A DNA stretch of 64,000 nucleotides from Gammaproteobacteria bacterium. GTDB lineage: Bacteria > Pseudomonadota > Gammaproteobacteria > SZUA-229. The stretch is taken from positions 1-64,000 of the forward strand of contig JAPHSS010000001.1 of the NCBI GenBank assembly GCA_026195255.1. Reading direction: 5' to 3'. Made by a program: the position numbers and the translations under genes. The stretch's first letter is position 1. Each line of letters begins with the position of its first letter. This document shows positions 1 to 7,986 of the stretch, one piece after another. Below the pieces are notes generated by a model, which saw only the letters and a program-made list of their open reading frames with translations, made no database searches and was not told the origin of the DNA.

Positions 1-89
1 CGCCGCTTCGTTTTAGCCACATACAGTGCGACGGAACTAATTTATAACGTTAGGTGATTTTCATAAATAATCACCAGGAATCATAAAAC

Positions 90-332
90 ATGACAGATAA
101 TAAAAATGATAAGTACATTTCTTATACTAAAAGAGCATGGGCTATTTATACCCTGATAATCATAGCCATTATCGTTATATTAGTACTATTTGTGGCCCAG
201 GACAACGAAGAAATGTTTTTCTATACATTAATGCCTGCAGCGGCAGCTTATGTTTTCCGCCCTATGAATAAACCCTTTAGCAAACTTATTTTTAAGTTCA
301 CCGGGGTTTCTCATCCCACAGAAGATAAATAA
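90..332 (+). CDS. small two-segment membrane protein, unknown function
   Basis: I do not recognise this 80-residue protein. It has a charged N-terminus (about residues 1-15), a strongly hydrophobic segment rich in isoleucine and leucine (about 16-38), a short acidic link containing DNEE, and a second moderately hydrophobic stretch (about 43-57), ending in a basic and polar tail. It should sit in the inner membrane as a hairpin. The ATG follows an AGGA about 10 bases upstream. The next gene (glutathione reductase) converges on it, so it is a transcription unit of its own or the end of one that begins outside the window. Confidence 0.6.
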   Translation: MTDNKNDKYISYTKRAWAIYTLIIIAIIVILVLFVAQDNEEMFFYTLMPAAAAYVFRPMNKPFSKLIFKFTGVSHPTEDK

Positions 333-396
333 GCTGCAATAAAAATAAGTGGTTTAAACAAAAACCTTACGTAGCAATAATCGTATTAAAAGATAT

Positions 397-428
397 AGAT
401 TAACGAGATCGATAAATATCGTTAATCT
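397..428. repeat. perfect 10-bp inverted repeat between convergent genes
   Basis: AGATTAACGA (397-406) and TCGTTAATCT (419-428) are exact reverse complements around a 12-base loop. It lies between the stop of the small membrane protein and the stop of the convergent glutathione reductase gene, where a bidirectional terminator would be expected, but no clear T-run follows on either strand. A weaker GGGC/GCCC hairpin lies at about 458-470. Confidence 0.4.
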
Positions 429-529
429 CATATGAAAATTTTCATCTTATTCTTAGAGGGCATAACGCCCGTCAGGTTTTTGCCTATATAATTAGATACG
501 AATTAACTTAATTTCACTCACTTAAATCA

Positions 530-1885
530 TCAACGCATTGTCACTAGTTCTTCTGCACTGGATGGATGAATCGCAACCGTATCATCAAAATCTTTTTTGG
601 TTGCGCCCATTCGCATAGCGACAGCAAAACCCTGTAACATTTCATCACAACCCGGCCCTATAATATGACAGCCAACCACTTTTTCCTGGGCACCAATACA
701 CACTAATTTCATTGCAGTCGGAACTTCATGACTGGTCATAGAGTTATACATAGCCGTAAATCGAGTTTGATAAATTGTCACTCCGTCGCCATATTTTTTT
801 CGTGCTTCGCCTTCGGTTAACCCAACTGTAGCGATGGGAGGATGACTAAACACAACTGTTGAAATCATTTTATAATCAAGATGCCGATCTGTTTGATTAT
901 TATATAACCGATCTGCAAGTCGTCTGCCAGCTGCAATGGCTACCGGCGTTAATTGTGCTCTACCTGTTACATCACCTAAGGCGAATATATTATCTACATT
1001 GGTCTTTTGATACATATCAGTCATGATATATCCCTGGTCATCTAGCTCCAGGTTTACTGCGTCTAAATTCAAACCTTCTGTATTTGGGTGACGCCCAATG
1101 GCCCAGATTAATTCGTTATAAGCTGTGTTTTTATTTCCCTTGTCGTCACATAAAGATAAGGTGCCGTCTTTTTCTTTAATTATTTCTGTGATCTGTGTAC
1201 GAGGCATAATATTTATACCCTGGTCTAACATTTCTTCTAACAGGGTTTCACGCAACATGGCATCAAACGAACGCAGTAAATGCTCTTTACGAAGATACAT
1301 ACATACTTCACAGCCCAATGAGTTTAAAACCCCCGCCAGTTCGACAGCTATATAACCAGAACCAATAATGGCTACTTTTTCAGGGCATTCTTTTAACTCA
1401 AAAAAACCATCTGATGTAATGCCGTATTCAGCTCCGCTTACATCTGGCACTGTAGGCGTGGTTCCCGGAGAAACCATAATATGCTCTGCGGTATATTTTT
1501 TACCGTCTACATCAATGGTATGCTCATCTACAAAAGACGCAAAACCCGTTAATTCATCAATATTCGAGTCGCTCAGATAGTTGTGATACCAGTTATTAAT
1601 GCCTGATATGTAGTCTTCACGTTTATTTACCAGGTGCCCCCAGTCAAAACCTTTATTTTCAATATCAAAGCCATAATCTTTCGCATCTTTCAAGGAATGA
1701 GCCAGATTAGCACCAAGCCACATTATCTTTTTGGGTACACAGCCTACGTTTACACAGGTACCACCCATTTTGCCACTTTCGACAACAGCGCACTTCATAT
1801 TATACGCCGCCGCCCTCTCTGCCACCGATAAACCACCACTGCCGGCACCTATTGCTATTAAATCGTAATCGTATTTTTCTGACAT
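530..1885 (-). CDS. gor: glutathione-disulfide reductase (class I pyridine nucleotide-disulfide oxidoreductase)
   Basis: Cytosolic FAD enzyme that reduces glutathione disulfide with NADPH. It is full length at 451 residues. The FAD-binding GAGSGG lies at about 13-18, the redox-active pair C44 and C49 in [13 protein letters not shown], a second Rossmann motif [11 protein letters not shown] lies near 175, the FAD-contacting GD of ALGDVTG near 300, and the C-terminal HPSSAEE supplies the partner-subunit catalytic histidine and glutamate. The arginine just after the second nucleotide motif fits NADPH. Mycothione or trypanothione-type relatives are alternatives, but the overall pattern is closest to Gor. 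It stands alone, transcribed away from ubiA. Confidence 0.93.
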   Translation of the reverse strand: MSEKYDYDLIAIGAGSGGLSVAERAAAYNMKCAVVESGKMGGTCVNVGCVPKKIMWLGANLAHSLKDAKDYGFDIENKGFDWGHLVNKREDYISGINNWYHNYLSDSNIDELTGFASFVDEHTIDVDGKKYTAEHIMVSPGTTPTVPDVSGAEYGITSDGFFELKECPEKVAIIGSGYIAVELAGVLNSLGCEVCMYLRKEHLLRSFDAMLRETLLEEMLDQGINIMPRTQITEIIKEKDGTLSLCDDKGNKNTAYNELIWAIGRHPNTEGLNLDAVNLELDDQGYIMTDMYQKTNVDNIFALGDVTGRAQLTPVAIAAGRRLADRLYNNQTDRHLDYKMISTVVFSHPPIATVGLTEGEARKKYGDGVTIYQTRFTAMYNSMTSHEVPTAMKLVCIGAQEKVVGCHIIGPGCDEMLQGFAVAMRMGATKKDFDDTVAIHPSSAEELVTMR

Positions 1886-1961
1886 GATAAAACCTGTAGT
1901 GATCTATTAATTTAGGTCGGGTAATATACCAGCACATTCACTACTGGAACACCCCGGCTCA

Positions 1962-2870
1962 ATGTTGTTATTGAATAAACTCAAAACACTGAACTCATCA
2001 CCAAAATACCAACGGCTTCTGGATAGAATAGAGCAATATGCCCTGCTCATTCGTCTGGATCGGCCAATTGGCATCTATTTACTGCTCTGGCCTACCCTGT
2101 GGGCATTATGGATAGCTGCCGAAGGCATGCCAGATATACTTATTTTATGCGTTTTTATGGCAGGCGTCTTTTTAATGCGCTCTGCTGGTTGTGCGATTAA
2201 TGATTTTGCAGACCGTGATATTGACCCATTTGTAGAGCGCACCAAAGATCGGCCATTAGCTGCTGGCAGGGTGACAGCCAAAGAAACATTAATTGTTTTT
2301 GCTGTTCTGTCTATCACCGCGTTTGCTTTAGTTCTATTAATGAACTCATTAACTATATATATGAGTTTTGTGGGCATTATTCTGGCGGCTAGTTACCCTT
2401 TCGCTAAACGTTTTCATTATATGCCTCAGGTACACCTTGGAGCCGCTTTTGGCTGGGCAGCGCCCATGGCTTTCACTGCCCAGGCAAATGAAATAACCCC
2501 GGTGACCTGGTTAATTTTTATGGCAACGGTTTTATGGGCCACAGCTTATGACACGATGTATGCCATGGCGGACCGCGACGATGATTTAAAAATTGGTGTT
2601 AAATCGACGGCTATTTTATTTGGAGAAGCTGATAAATTAATTGTTGGTTTATTACAGGCGTTATTAATTTTTGATTTAATACTTATTGGCAGCAGTTCTA
2701 ATCTTGGGCTTTATTATTACTTAGGTTTAAGCGCTGCAACAGGGCTTGCTGTTTATCAGCAATATTTAATTAAAGACCGCGATAAACAAAAATGCATTAA
2801 GGCGTTTGTTAACAATAACTGGTTTGGGTTTTGTGTGTTTATGGGCTTGTTTGTTGATTATTGGGTGTAA
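1962..2870 (+). CDS. ubiA: 4-hydroxybenzoate polyprenyltransferase
   Basis: Inner-membrane enzyme that attaches the polyprenyl tail to 4-hydroxybenzoate in ubiquinone synthesis. The two aspartate motifs that bind the Mg-diphosphate are present: NDFADRDID at residues 80-88 and DRDDD at 204-208. The RPLA following the first motif is also typical, and about eight to nine hydrophobic segments fill the rest. At 302 residues it is slightly longer than the usual 285-290, because of an N-terminal polar extension before LIRLDRPIG, so a later start is possible, though no better start codon is obvious. Its partner UbiC lies at 49 kb and the tail synthase IspB at 60 kb. Confidence 0.93.
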   Translation: MLLLNKLKTLNSSPKYQRLLDRIEQYALLIRLDRPIGIYLLLWPTLWALWIAAEGMPDILILCVFMAGVFLMRSAGCAINDFADRDIDPFVERTKDRPLAAGRVTAKETLIVFAVLSITAFALVLLMNSLTIYMSFVGIILAASYPFAKRFHYMPQVHLGAAFGWAAPMAFTAQANEITPVTWLIFMATVLWATAYDTMYAMADRDDDLKIGVKSTAILFGEADKLIVGLLQALLIFDLILIGSSSNLGLYYYLGLSAATGLAVYQQYLIKDRDKQKCIKAFVNNNWFGFCVFMGLFVDYWV

Positions 2871-2876
2871 CTAATA

Positions 2877-2907
2877 GTCGTAAGTCGTTAGTCTTAAGTC
2901 GTTAGTC
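2877..2907. repeat. tandem heptamer array, left flank of S23 cassette
   Basis: Four heptamers in a row, GTCGTAA, GTCGTTA, GTCTTAA and GTCGTTA, plus a closing GTC. The units are the reverse complement (in register-shifted form) of the GACTTAC units at 3264-3310, so the two arrays face each other across the broken four-helix-bundle gene. It starts seven bases after the ubiA stop. Confidence 0.85.
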
Positions 2908-2925
2908 AAAAACAAAGGAGCTGTT

Positions 2926-3265
2926 ATGCGTTTTGAAGATATGGATGTCTGGAAGCGTTCGTCTCGATTGTCAGTTGAAATTTATCAACATCTTGTTGAC
3001 CTGAAAGATTTTGGATTTAAAGATCAGATAACCCGTGCTGGATTATCAATTCCTGGTGATTATACCTATCAGACTGGCAGAGCGATGAACGCCTTCGTAC
3101 AACTCCTGGTGGTTTCAATAAGGGGACAGGGCTCAAAAAGCGAGACCTTTCCCCGAGGGATAAGTGCCTTAGCAGTGTTGTATTGAGCAGAGTGCTAGAT
3201 GGAAGGAAGCAACAGAAGAATTGCCATACATGTTGACAGCCCTTATGAAATATTTAAAATTTTGA
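2926..3265 (+). pseudogene. disrupted S23-type four-helix-bundle protein (IVP/Avd-like family)
   Basis: The first 43 codons read MRFEDMDVWKRSSRLSVEIY and continue to about GLSIP, which is the standard opening of the roughly 120-residue four-helix-bundle family named after the 23S rRNA intervening-sequence protein. The family sequence then stops. The frame runs through a copy of a genome repeat (about 3099-3160) and ends at 3186. In another frame, positions 3182-3265 encode IEQSARWKEATEELPYMLTA and end in MKYLKF, which resembles the C-terminal helix of the same family, finishing at the TGA at 3263-3265. The middle of the gene has therefore been lost or replaced. A good AAGGAG ribosome site precedes the ATG. 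Inverted heptamer arrays frame the whole unit. Confidence 0.8.
3099..3160. repeat. right-end fragment of the 157-bp inverted-repeat element (copy 1)
   Basis: CAACTCCTGGTGGT followed by AAGGGGACAGGGCTC and the terminal GACCTTTCCCCGAGGGA match the right half of the full elements at 12523 and 24806. The final GATG is replaced by TAAG. Weak similarity may extend left to about 3066, but the left terminal arm is not recognisable. It sits inside the S23 pseudogene. Confidence 0.75.
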
Positions 3266-3310
3266 CTTACGACTTACGACTTACGACTTACGACTTACGA
3301 CTTAAGACTC
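3264..3310. repeat. tandem heptamer array, right flank of S23 cassette
   Basis: Five exact GACTTAC units (3264-3298), then GACTTAA and a partial GACTC. The first unit overlaps the TGA that ends the S23 remnant and the array contains the stop codon of the convergent rluE. The unit is the inverse of the left array at 2877-2907. Confidence 0.88.
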
Positions 3311-3843
3311 AAAACGTCCATCTCTCCCGGCTGCAAGCCTCCAATCGTCCATTCACCAATCTGATAACGAATCAAACGTAAAGTTGGGAATCCAACTGCG
3401 GCTGTCATTCTTCTTACCTGACGGTTTTTTCCTTCTGATATGCTTAACTCTAACCAACTTGTGGGTATATGTTTTCTGAATCTTACCGGTGGGTCTCTCG
3501 GCCACAGGTTTTCTGGTTCTGCAATAATTCTTGCCTGTGCGGGTTTTGTTTTGCCGTCTTTTAGTAATACGCCTTTTTTAAGTTTATCTATTGCTTCATC
3601 TGTGATTTCTTTATCTACCTGCGCCCAGTAGGTTTTTTCCATTTTATTTTTTGGGTCAGAAATTTTGTGCTGTAGTTTTCCATCATCGGTTAATAACAGC
3701 AAACCTTCAGAATCGTGATCTAATCTGCCCGCAGGATAGATATCTTTTATAGAAATATACTCAGCTAAACTCTGATGTTTTTCATGGGGGCTGAACTGAC
3801 AGATAACGCCGAAGGGTTTATTAAATAAAATCAGCTTACTCAT
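3295..3843 (-). CDS. rluE: 23S rRNA pseudouridine synthase, RluE-like
   Basis: RsuA-family pseudouridine synthase. The catalytic aspartate is D42 in GRLDHDSEG (39-47). The stretch WPRDPPVRFRKHIPTSWLEL followed by the basic EGKNRQVRRMT segment and the GFPTLRLIRY block match RluE, which modifies U2457 of 23S rRNA in E. coli. At 182 residues it lacks any N-terminal S4 domain, as expected for RluE. The stop codon and the last five residues (LSLKS) are encoded by the heptamer array, so the original C-terminus has probably been altered. It is 16 bases downstream of the exonuclease gene and probably co-transcribed with it. Confidence 0.88.
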   Translation of the reverse strand: MSKLILFNKPFGVICQFSPHEKHQSLAEYISIKDIYPAGRLDHDSEGLLLLTDDGKLQHKISDPKNKMEKTYWAQVDKEITDEAIDKLKKGVLLKDGKTKPAQARIIAEPENLWPRDPPVRFRKHIPTSWLELSISEGKNRQVRRMTAAVGFPTLRLIRYQIGEWTIGGLQPGEMDVLSLKS

Positions 3844-3859
3844 TTACTGAAACTCATGG

Positions 3860-4750
3860 TTAGTAAAGTTGTAACCATCGTTTTCTTCGTTGATCACTTA
3901 CATTTAACTGGTCAAATAGTTCGTGAAAAACATCTTCATCAGGAATGCCTTGCCAGAGTATGTGTTGCTCATGATCATCAAAAATGGCATCAGTCACTAT
4001 TTCTGTTAAGCGTTTATTAGTTGGTAAAATAGCCTGATGTTCTTCTACGAGGTTTTGAATTCTCGCTGAACCACGAAATTTCATATTCGAAATACTATCA
4101 ATATTTTCTAAAATATCTTCAATATTTTCATATTTATTTAACAAGTTAGATGCCATTTTATAGCCGACTCCCGGGATACCGGGAATGTTATCAACCTTGT
4201 CACCTGCGAGCGCCAGCATATCGGCAATTTTTTCTGGTTTTACACCAAATTGTTTTTCTATGCCTTTATGATTTAGCACATTTCCTCTGGCAAAATCCCA
4301 CCAGGCATCTCGCTCACCCAATACCAGTTGCGTTAAATCTTTATCTGCACTGACAATGGTTATATCAAAACCCTCTTTTCTCAAACGAGTTGCAAGGGTG
4401 CCGATGATGTCATCCGCTTCAAAACGATTACTACCAAACTCAGGAATACCCATGGCTCGACAAAACTGCCGACAGTAACGAAATTGAGCTTTTAATTCTT
4501 CAGGGGCAGGCGGACGGTTGGCTTTATATTCTGAGAATATTTCACGCCGGTAGGAATTTGTCTGGTGTGCGTCAAATGCACAGGCAATATACTCTGGCTG
4601 CTTCTGCTCAAACAGTTTGTATAAAAACTCGGTAAAGCCATACACCGCATTGCTGGGGTTTCCATCTGCATCGGTTATAGCATCGTCAAATACGTGCCAG
4701 CCACGGAAAATATAGATACTGGAGTCGATTAAATAGGCGCGTTTACTCAT
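3860..4750 (-). CDS. stand-alone 5'-3' exonuclease/flap nuclease (Pol I N-domain or ExoIX type)
   Basis: A 296-residue protein of the FEN/5'-3' exonuclease fold without any polymerase domain. The acidic metal-binding residues are visible: D9, then E111-D113-D114 in FEADDIIGTLA, D136 and D138 in SADKDLTQL, and D184 and D187 in GDKVDNIPG. The helix-three-turn-helix that grips DNA, GIPGVGYKMA, follows at 191-200. E. coli ExoIX (Xni) lacks some of these acidic residues, while they look complete here, so this is likely an active nuclease. It could remove RNA primers or process flaps. Confidence 0.85.
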   Translation of the reverse strand: MSKRAYLIDSSIYIFRGWHVFDDAITDADGNPSNAVYGFTEFLYKLFEQKQPEYIACAFDAHQTNSYRREIFSEYKANRPPAPEELKAQFRYCRQFCRAMGIPEFGSNRFEADDIIGTLATRLRKEGFDITIVSADKDLTQLVLGERDAWWDFARGNVLNHKGIEKQFGVKPEKIADMLALAGDKVDNIPGIPGVGYKMASNLLNKYENIEDILENIDSISNMKFRGSARIQNLVEEHQAILPTNKRLTEIVTDAIFDDHEQHILWQGIPDEDVFHELFDQLNVSDQRRKRWLQLY

Positions 4751-4911
4751 CAGCCTAGTTTAACCTGAATCACCGATATGTTCTTTAGAATTACGCTGTT
4801 TTCAAGGGAGGACACCTATAATTTAGATAAGGTCTGCAGTTTGGTTTCAACTGTGCATACCGTGTTATCGAAATTAGCCTGCTCTTCTTTAAGAACCCGT
4901 TATCTACAGAG

Positions 4912-4942
4912 AATTTGAGATAAACCTGCGACTGAGCGCAGG
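4912..4942 (-). terminator. putative terminator of the malic enzyme gene
   Basis: Read on the minus strand, CCTGCG-CTCAGT-CGCAGG forms a 6-bp GC-rich stem followed by TTTATCT. It starts 18 bases after the malic enzyme stop. The T-run is short and interrupted. Confidence 0.5.
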
Positions 4943-4959
4943 CTTATTTAAATATTAAA

Positions 4960-6189
4960 CTATTCGTGATGATGTTTTGCCACACCACTATCAATAGCGG
5001 CCTGCTTTACGGCTGCTGGCACACGTTCAATTAATCTTGGGTCTACTGGTTTGGGAATAATATATTCTGGCCCAAACTCTAAACTCACCAGCCCATAAGC
5101 GTTTAACACCGACTTGGGTACTGGATCTTTTGCCAGACTGCGAATTTCATTTACCGCAGCTATATGCATTTCCTGGGTAATGGTTGTGGCACCCGCATCC
5201 AGCGCGCCCCTGAATATATAGGGAAAACCTAAAACATTATTTACCTGATTTGGGTAATCACTTCTGCCCGTGGCCATTATTAAATCGTCGCGGGTACTCT
5301 TTGCCAGTTCCGGGTCAATTTCTGGCGTAGGATTCGACAGTGCAAAAACAATTGGCCTAGGCGCCATCGCCAGCACCATTTCAGGGGTCATCAAATTAGG
5401 CCCTGAAACGCCAATGAACACATCAGCATCTTTCATTGCATCTAGCGCTGTTCTGCGCTCAGTGCTTACCGCAAACTCGGCTTTATAAATATTTAAATCA
5501 TCCCGTCCGGTATGAATAACACCATTACGATCGAGCAACATCATATTTTCTTTGAGAACACCCAACCCCTGTAGTAAGCGCATTGATGCTATACCTGCAG
5601 CCCCGGCGCCCATGCAAACGATGCGAGCATCTTCTACTTTTTTATCCTGCAGCTCTAATGCATTAAGCAAACCTGCAGCAATAATAATCGCTGTGCCATG
5701 CTGGTCGTCGTGAAAAACAGGTATATCAAGCATGCTATCCAGAGTGCGCTCAATTTCAAAACACTCGGGAGCTTTTATATCTTCAAGATTAATACCACCA
5801 AAAGTTGGTGAAATACGCGCAACTGTATCTATGAAATCTTTAGGCATATCTGCATTAATTTCTATATCAAAAACATCAATATTCGAGAAGCGTTTGAATA
5901 AAACCGCCTTACCTTCCATTACAGGTTTACCGGCTAATGCACCGACATTACCTAAACCCAACACTGCACTACCATTTGTAATGACGCCAACAAGATTCCC
6001 CTTGGCTGTATAGTCATAAGCCATTTCTGGATTATCAGCAATCGCCCTTACCGGCTCAGCTACTCCGGGTGTATAAGCAAGTGACAAATCATCCTGCGTA
6101 TTACAGGGCTTGGTTATATCTGTGGCTATTTTTCCGGGAGAGGGATATCGATGATATTCGAGTGCGCGTTTTTTATCTTCTTCGTTCAT
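4960..6189 (-). CDS. maeB: malic enzyme, short NADP-type without phosphotransacetylase domain
   Basis: Oxidative decarboxylation of malate to pyruvate, giving NAD(P)H. The malic N-domain is recognisable by YTPGVAEP and GLGNVGALAGKPVMEGKA, with INLEDIKAPECFEIE and the metal-binding FHDDQHGTA motif. The nucleotide-binding fold starts at GAGAAGIA near 195, and SNPTPE lies near 290. The protein is 409 residues, so it stops where MaeB of E. coli continues into a phosphotransacetylase-like domain. It ends in HHHE. The gene has its own promoter space and stands alone between the exonuclease and the nuclease gene. The cofactor is inferred, not seen. Confidence 0.92.
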   Translation of the reverse strand: MNEEDKKRALEYHRYPSPGKIATDITKPCNTQDDLSLAYTPGVAEPVRAIADNPEMAYDYTAKGNLVGVITNGSAVLGLGNVGALAGKPVMEGKAVLFKRFSNIDVFDIEINADMPKDFIDTVARISPTFGGINLEDIKAPECFEIERTLDSMLDIPVFHDDQHGTAIIIAAGLLNALELQDKKVEDARIVCMGAGAAGIASMRLLQGLGVLKENMMLLDRNGVIHTGRDDLNIYKAEFAVSTERRTALDAMKDADVFIGVSGPNLMTPEMVLAMAPRPIVFALSNPTPEIDPELAKSTRDDLIMATGRSDYPNQVNNVLGFPYIFRGALDAGATTITQEMHIAAVNEIRSLAKDPVPKSVLNAYGLVSLEFGPEYIIPKPVDPRLIERVPAAVKQAAIDSGVAKHHHE

Positions 6190-6215
6190 TTTTATTAGGC
6201 CAGGTTATTATTTCT

Positions 6216-7037
6216 TTAGTGTAGCACTTTAATGTTATCTGGATGACGTAAGGTCATAATAAATCGAGCTTTATTCTGTTGCGTATTTTGAGCTTTTTTT
6301 ATGTGTAACCAGCCGCGCACCTGTATGTTTTTATTCGCTAAATTATTTAACATATACGCGTTAAAATTTACTAGATCTTTTTTATAAATATTAAGTTCAA
6401 CGCCGTCATCTAATAACAGGCTTATTTTATTGTTATACGCCCGGGCTTGAGTAACTTTTGCCTGCAGACGATGGAAACCCTCACTGTTATTATTTAACTG
6501 ATTAGTACGTATCAACTGATAACGCGGCATATTCCAGATGCCCCGCTTAGCGTTTATAGCCTGCGCTTCCTGCTGCTTATAACAGTCACTCATTGTGTCG
6601 TTTGGTGGCGTGGTAAAAGCTACACCATAACCCTGCTCTATTAACCATGCCTGGAGGTTTTTCCCATCGGGTAAAAACACATGCGCCAGCGTTCGATTAT
6701 ATCGATCAAATCGTTGTCGACCATAAGCCAGACTAACTCGCTGGTCTGAGCGATCTAACTGCTTTTGCAAAGCCACTCTGGCTTGCTTACCTTTGGTTTT
6801 AATATCCCTGTTTATCGTTTTATGCCTGCTGAAAACCTCTGGTGTATCTATGCCAATCAACCTGATCTTGCGACCATCTTCTAATTGCAGGGTATCACCA
6901 TCATAAACATAGTTAACTCTGACCGACTCATCTATATGTTGTGGCGCGCAAACCGATGCAAACACAACTGATATTTGCATATAAAAAAAGGCGCTGAAAA
7001 TCAGCGCCTTTTTTAATAAACGAACCTTAAGCTGCAA
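6216..7037 (-). CDS. secreted thermonuclease-like (SNase) protein
   Basis: Staphylococcal-nuclease fold: YVYDGDTLQLEDGRKIRLIG followed by IDTPE carries the calcium-binding aspartates and catalytic Arg region, and R-Y-N-R-TLAHV follows. A second, OB-like region covers the last 90 residues. I start it at TTG 7035-7037, which gives MQLKVRLLKKALIFSAFFYM and cleavage after VVFA, a textbook signal peptide, and begins five bases past the rpmE stop. An upstream in-frame ATG at 7079 would overlap rpmE by 38 bases; the internal ATG at 6980 would lose most of the signal peptide. The hydrophobic core of the signal peptide is encoded by the terminator hairpin of rpmE. Likely a periplasmic or extracellular nuclease. 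Confidence 0.82.
   Translation of the reverse strand: MQLKVRLLKKALIFSAFFYMQISVVFASVCAPQHIDESVRVNYVYDGDTLQLEDGRKIRLIGIDTPEVFSRHKTINRDIKTKGKQARVALQKQLDRSDQRVSLAYGRQRFDRYNRTLAHVFLPDGKNLQAWLIEQGYGVAFTTPPNDTMSDCYKQQEAQAINAKRGIWNMPRYQLIRTNQLNNNSEGFHRLQAKVTQARAYNNKISLLLDDGVELNIYKKDLVNFNAYMLNNLANKNIQVRGWLHIKKAQNTQQNKARFIMTLRHPDNIKVLH
6983..7014 (-). terminator. strong rpmE terminator, also coding for the nuclease signal peptide
   Basis: GGCGCTGA (6990-6997) pairs exactly with TCAGCGCC (7001-7008), with A-runs on the left and T-runs on the right, so it works in principle on both strands. On the minus strand it lies 28 bases after the rpmE stop and ends in seven T. The same bases are read as codons KKALIFSAFFY of the downstream nuclease. 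Confidence 0.88.
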
Positions 7038-7041
7038 AGGA

Positions 7042-7251
7042 TTACTTCTTGCCGCCAAAACGTTTATTGAATTTATCAATCTGACCTGCAGAGTCTAAAA
7101 TCTTCTGCTTACCAGTAAAGAATGGGTGACATTGAGAACACACCTCTATTGAAAGTGCTTCTTTTTTGTAAGTAGAGCGAGTGTCAAATTCATTGCCACA
7201 GCTGCATGTTACTTTAACGTCGTGATAATCTGGATGTATATCCGGTCTCAT
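7042..7251 (-). CDS. rpmE: 50S ribosomal protein L31, zinc-binding form
   Basis: 69 residues opening [20 protein letters not shown], with the zinc ligands C16, C18, C38 and C41 (CSCG and CSQC) that mark the zinc-requiring form of L31, followed by the conserved HPFFTGKQK and a basic tail. Paralogues without cysteines usually replace this form under zinc shortage; none is seen here. It has its own promoter and terminator, so it is a single-gene unit with possible read-through into the nuclease gene. Confidence 0.97.
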   Translation of the reverse strand: MRPDIHPDYHDVKVTCSCGNEFDTRSTYKKEALSIEVCSQCHPFFTGKQKILDSAGQIDKFNKRFGGKK

Positions 7252-7291
7252 ATTGAGATCCTCATAGCCTTGCTACCGTAAAGAGCCGCGT

Positions 7292-7320
7292 ATACTACCC
7301 GCTTCAGGCAAAATCAGCAA
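7292..7320 (-). promoter_or_regulatory. sigma-70 type promoter of rpmE
   Basis: On the minus strand TTGCTG is separated by 17 bases from TAGTAT, followed by a GC-rich ACGCGGC start region. This is the arrangement seen in growth-rate-controlled ribosomal promoters. The boxes are 4 of 6 matches each. Confidence 0.55.
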
Positions 7321-7432
7321 GGGGTAATAACAGGCTTTTTCTGCTAATATTTACAAATCAAACAAAAACAGCGGTGTAATAGCTTATTAAGCGCCATTTG
7401 TTACATTATACAGCTTTAAAAAGGAGCATTGA

Positions 7433-7915
7433 GTGGGATTTTTCATCAAATTATTACTAAAAGCCGGTATTACACTGGGTGTTATGTTCATAGCTTACAA
7501 ATATATATTAACCGGAGGCAGCGGCGGCTTCCAAATTCCTGGAATGTCAAATGTAACTGAACAAGCCCAAAAAGGCGTTACTGAGCTCGGAAATGCTCTA
7601 CCAGAGGAGGATGTAACCGTTTATCAATGGGTTGATGATAAAGGTGTGACTCATTTCGGTGGCACTCCACCTACCGGGCAGGGCACTTATGATAAGAAAG
7701 AAATTCGTGCTAACACCAATCTTATAAGTGCTTATAAATCACCTGCAGTTGAGGATAAAAAGCCAGACCAAAGACCGCGTGTTTCAAAGGTCGGCAGTTT
7801 ATATTCTCCTGAAGGCGTTAAAAATTTGATGGATGATGCAAAAGGCGCTTCAGACCAGATAAACGATCGCGCAGCAGAGCAACAGAAAATGCTCGATGAC
7901 CTTATGGGTAACTAA
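7433..7915 (+). CDS. DUF4124 protein with N-terminal membrane anchor
   Basis: 160 residues starting at GTG, chosen because AAGGAG lies 6 bases upstream. Residues about 3-26 form one membrane segment, then comes a glycine-rich link, then a DUF4124 module at about 62-80 (VYQWVDDKGVTHFGGTPPT). That short beta module recurs at the start of many gammaproteobacterial envelope proteins and its function is unknown. The rest is polar and probably helical, with the periplasmic side favoured. A second DUF4124 protein lies at 13602. Confidence 0.75.
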   Translation: MGFFIKLLLKAGITLGVMFIAYKYILTGGSGGFQIPGMSNVTEQAQKGVTELGNALPEEDVTVYQWVDDKGVTHFGGTPPTGQGTYDKKEIRANTNLISAYKSPAVEDKKPDQRPRVSKVGSLYSPEGVKNLMDDAKGASDQINDRAAEQQKMLDDLMGN

Positions 7916-7986
7916 TCGCCTGAATTATTCTAAACACCTGAATTGATAACAATTAATATTTATTATTCAGGCAACTTTTTGCGGGA

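Noticed and set aside
1125-1831. Plus-strand ORFs opposite the glutathione reductase gene
   Set aside because: They are mirror frames of a full-length, motif-complete enzyme and encode no recognisable protein.
2877-3310. CRISPR array
   Set aside because: The repeat units are only seven bases, have no spacers, and no cas gene is near.
3199-3381. 60-codon ORF across the heptamer array
   Set aside because: Half of its product is the translated heptamer (TYDLRL repeats) and the rest is antisense to rluE.
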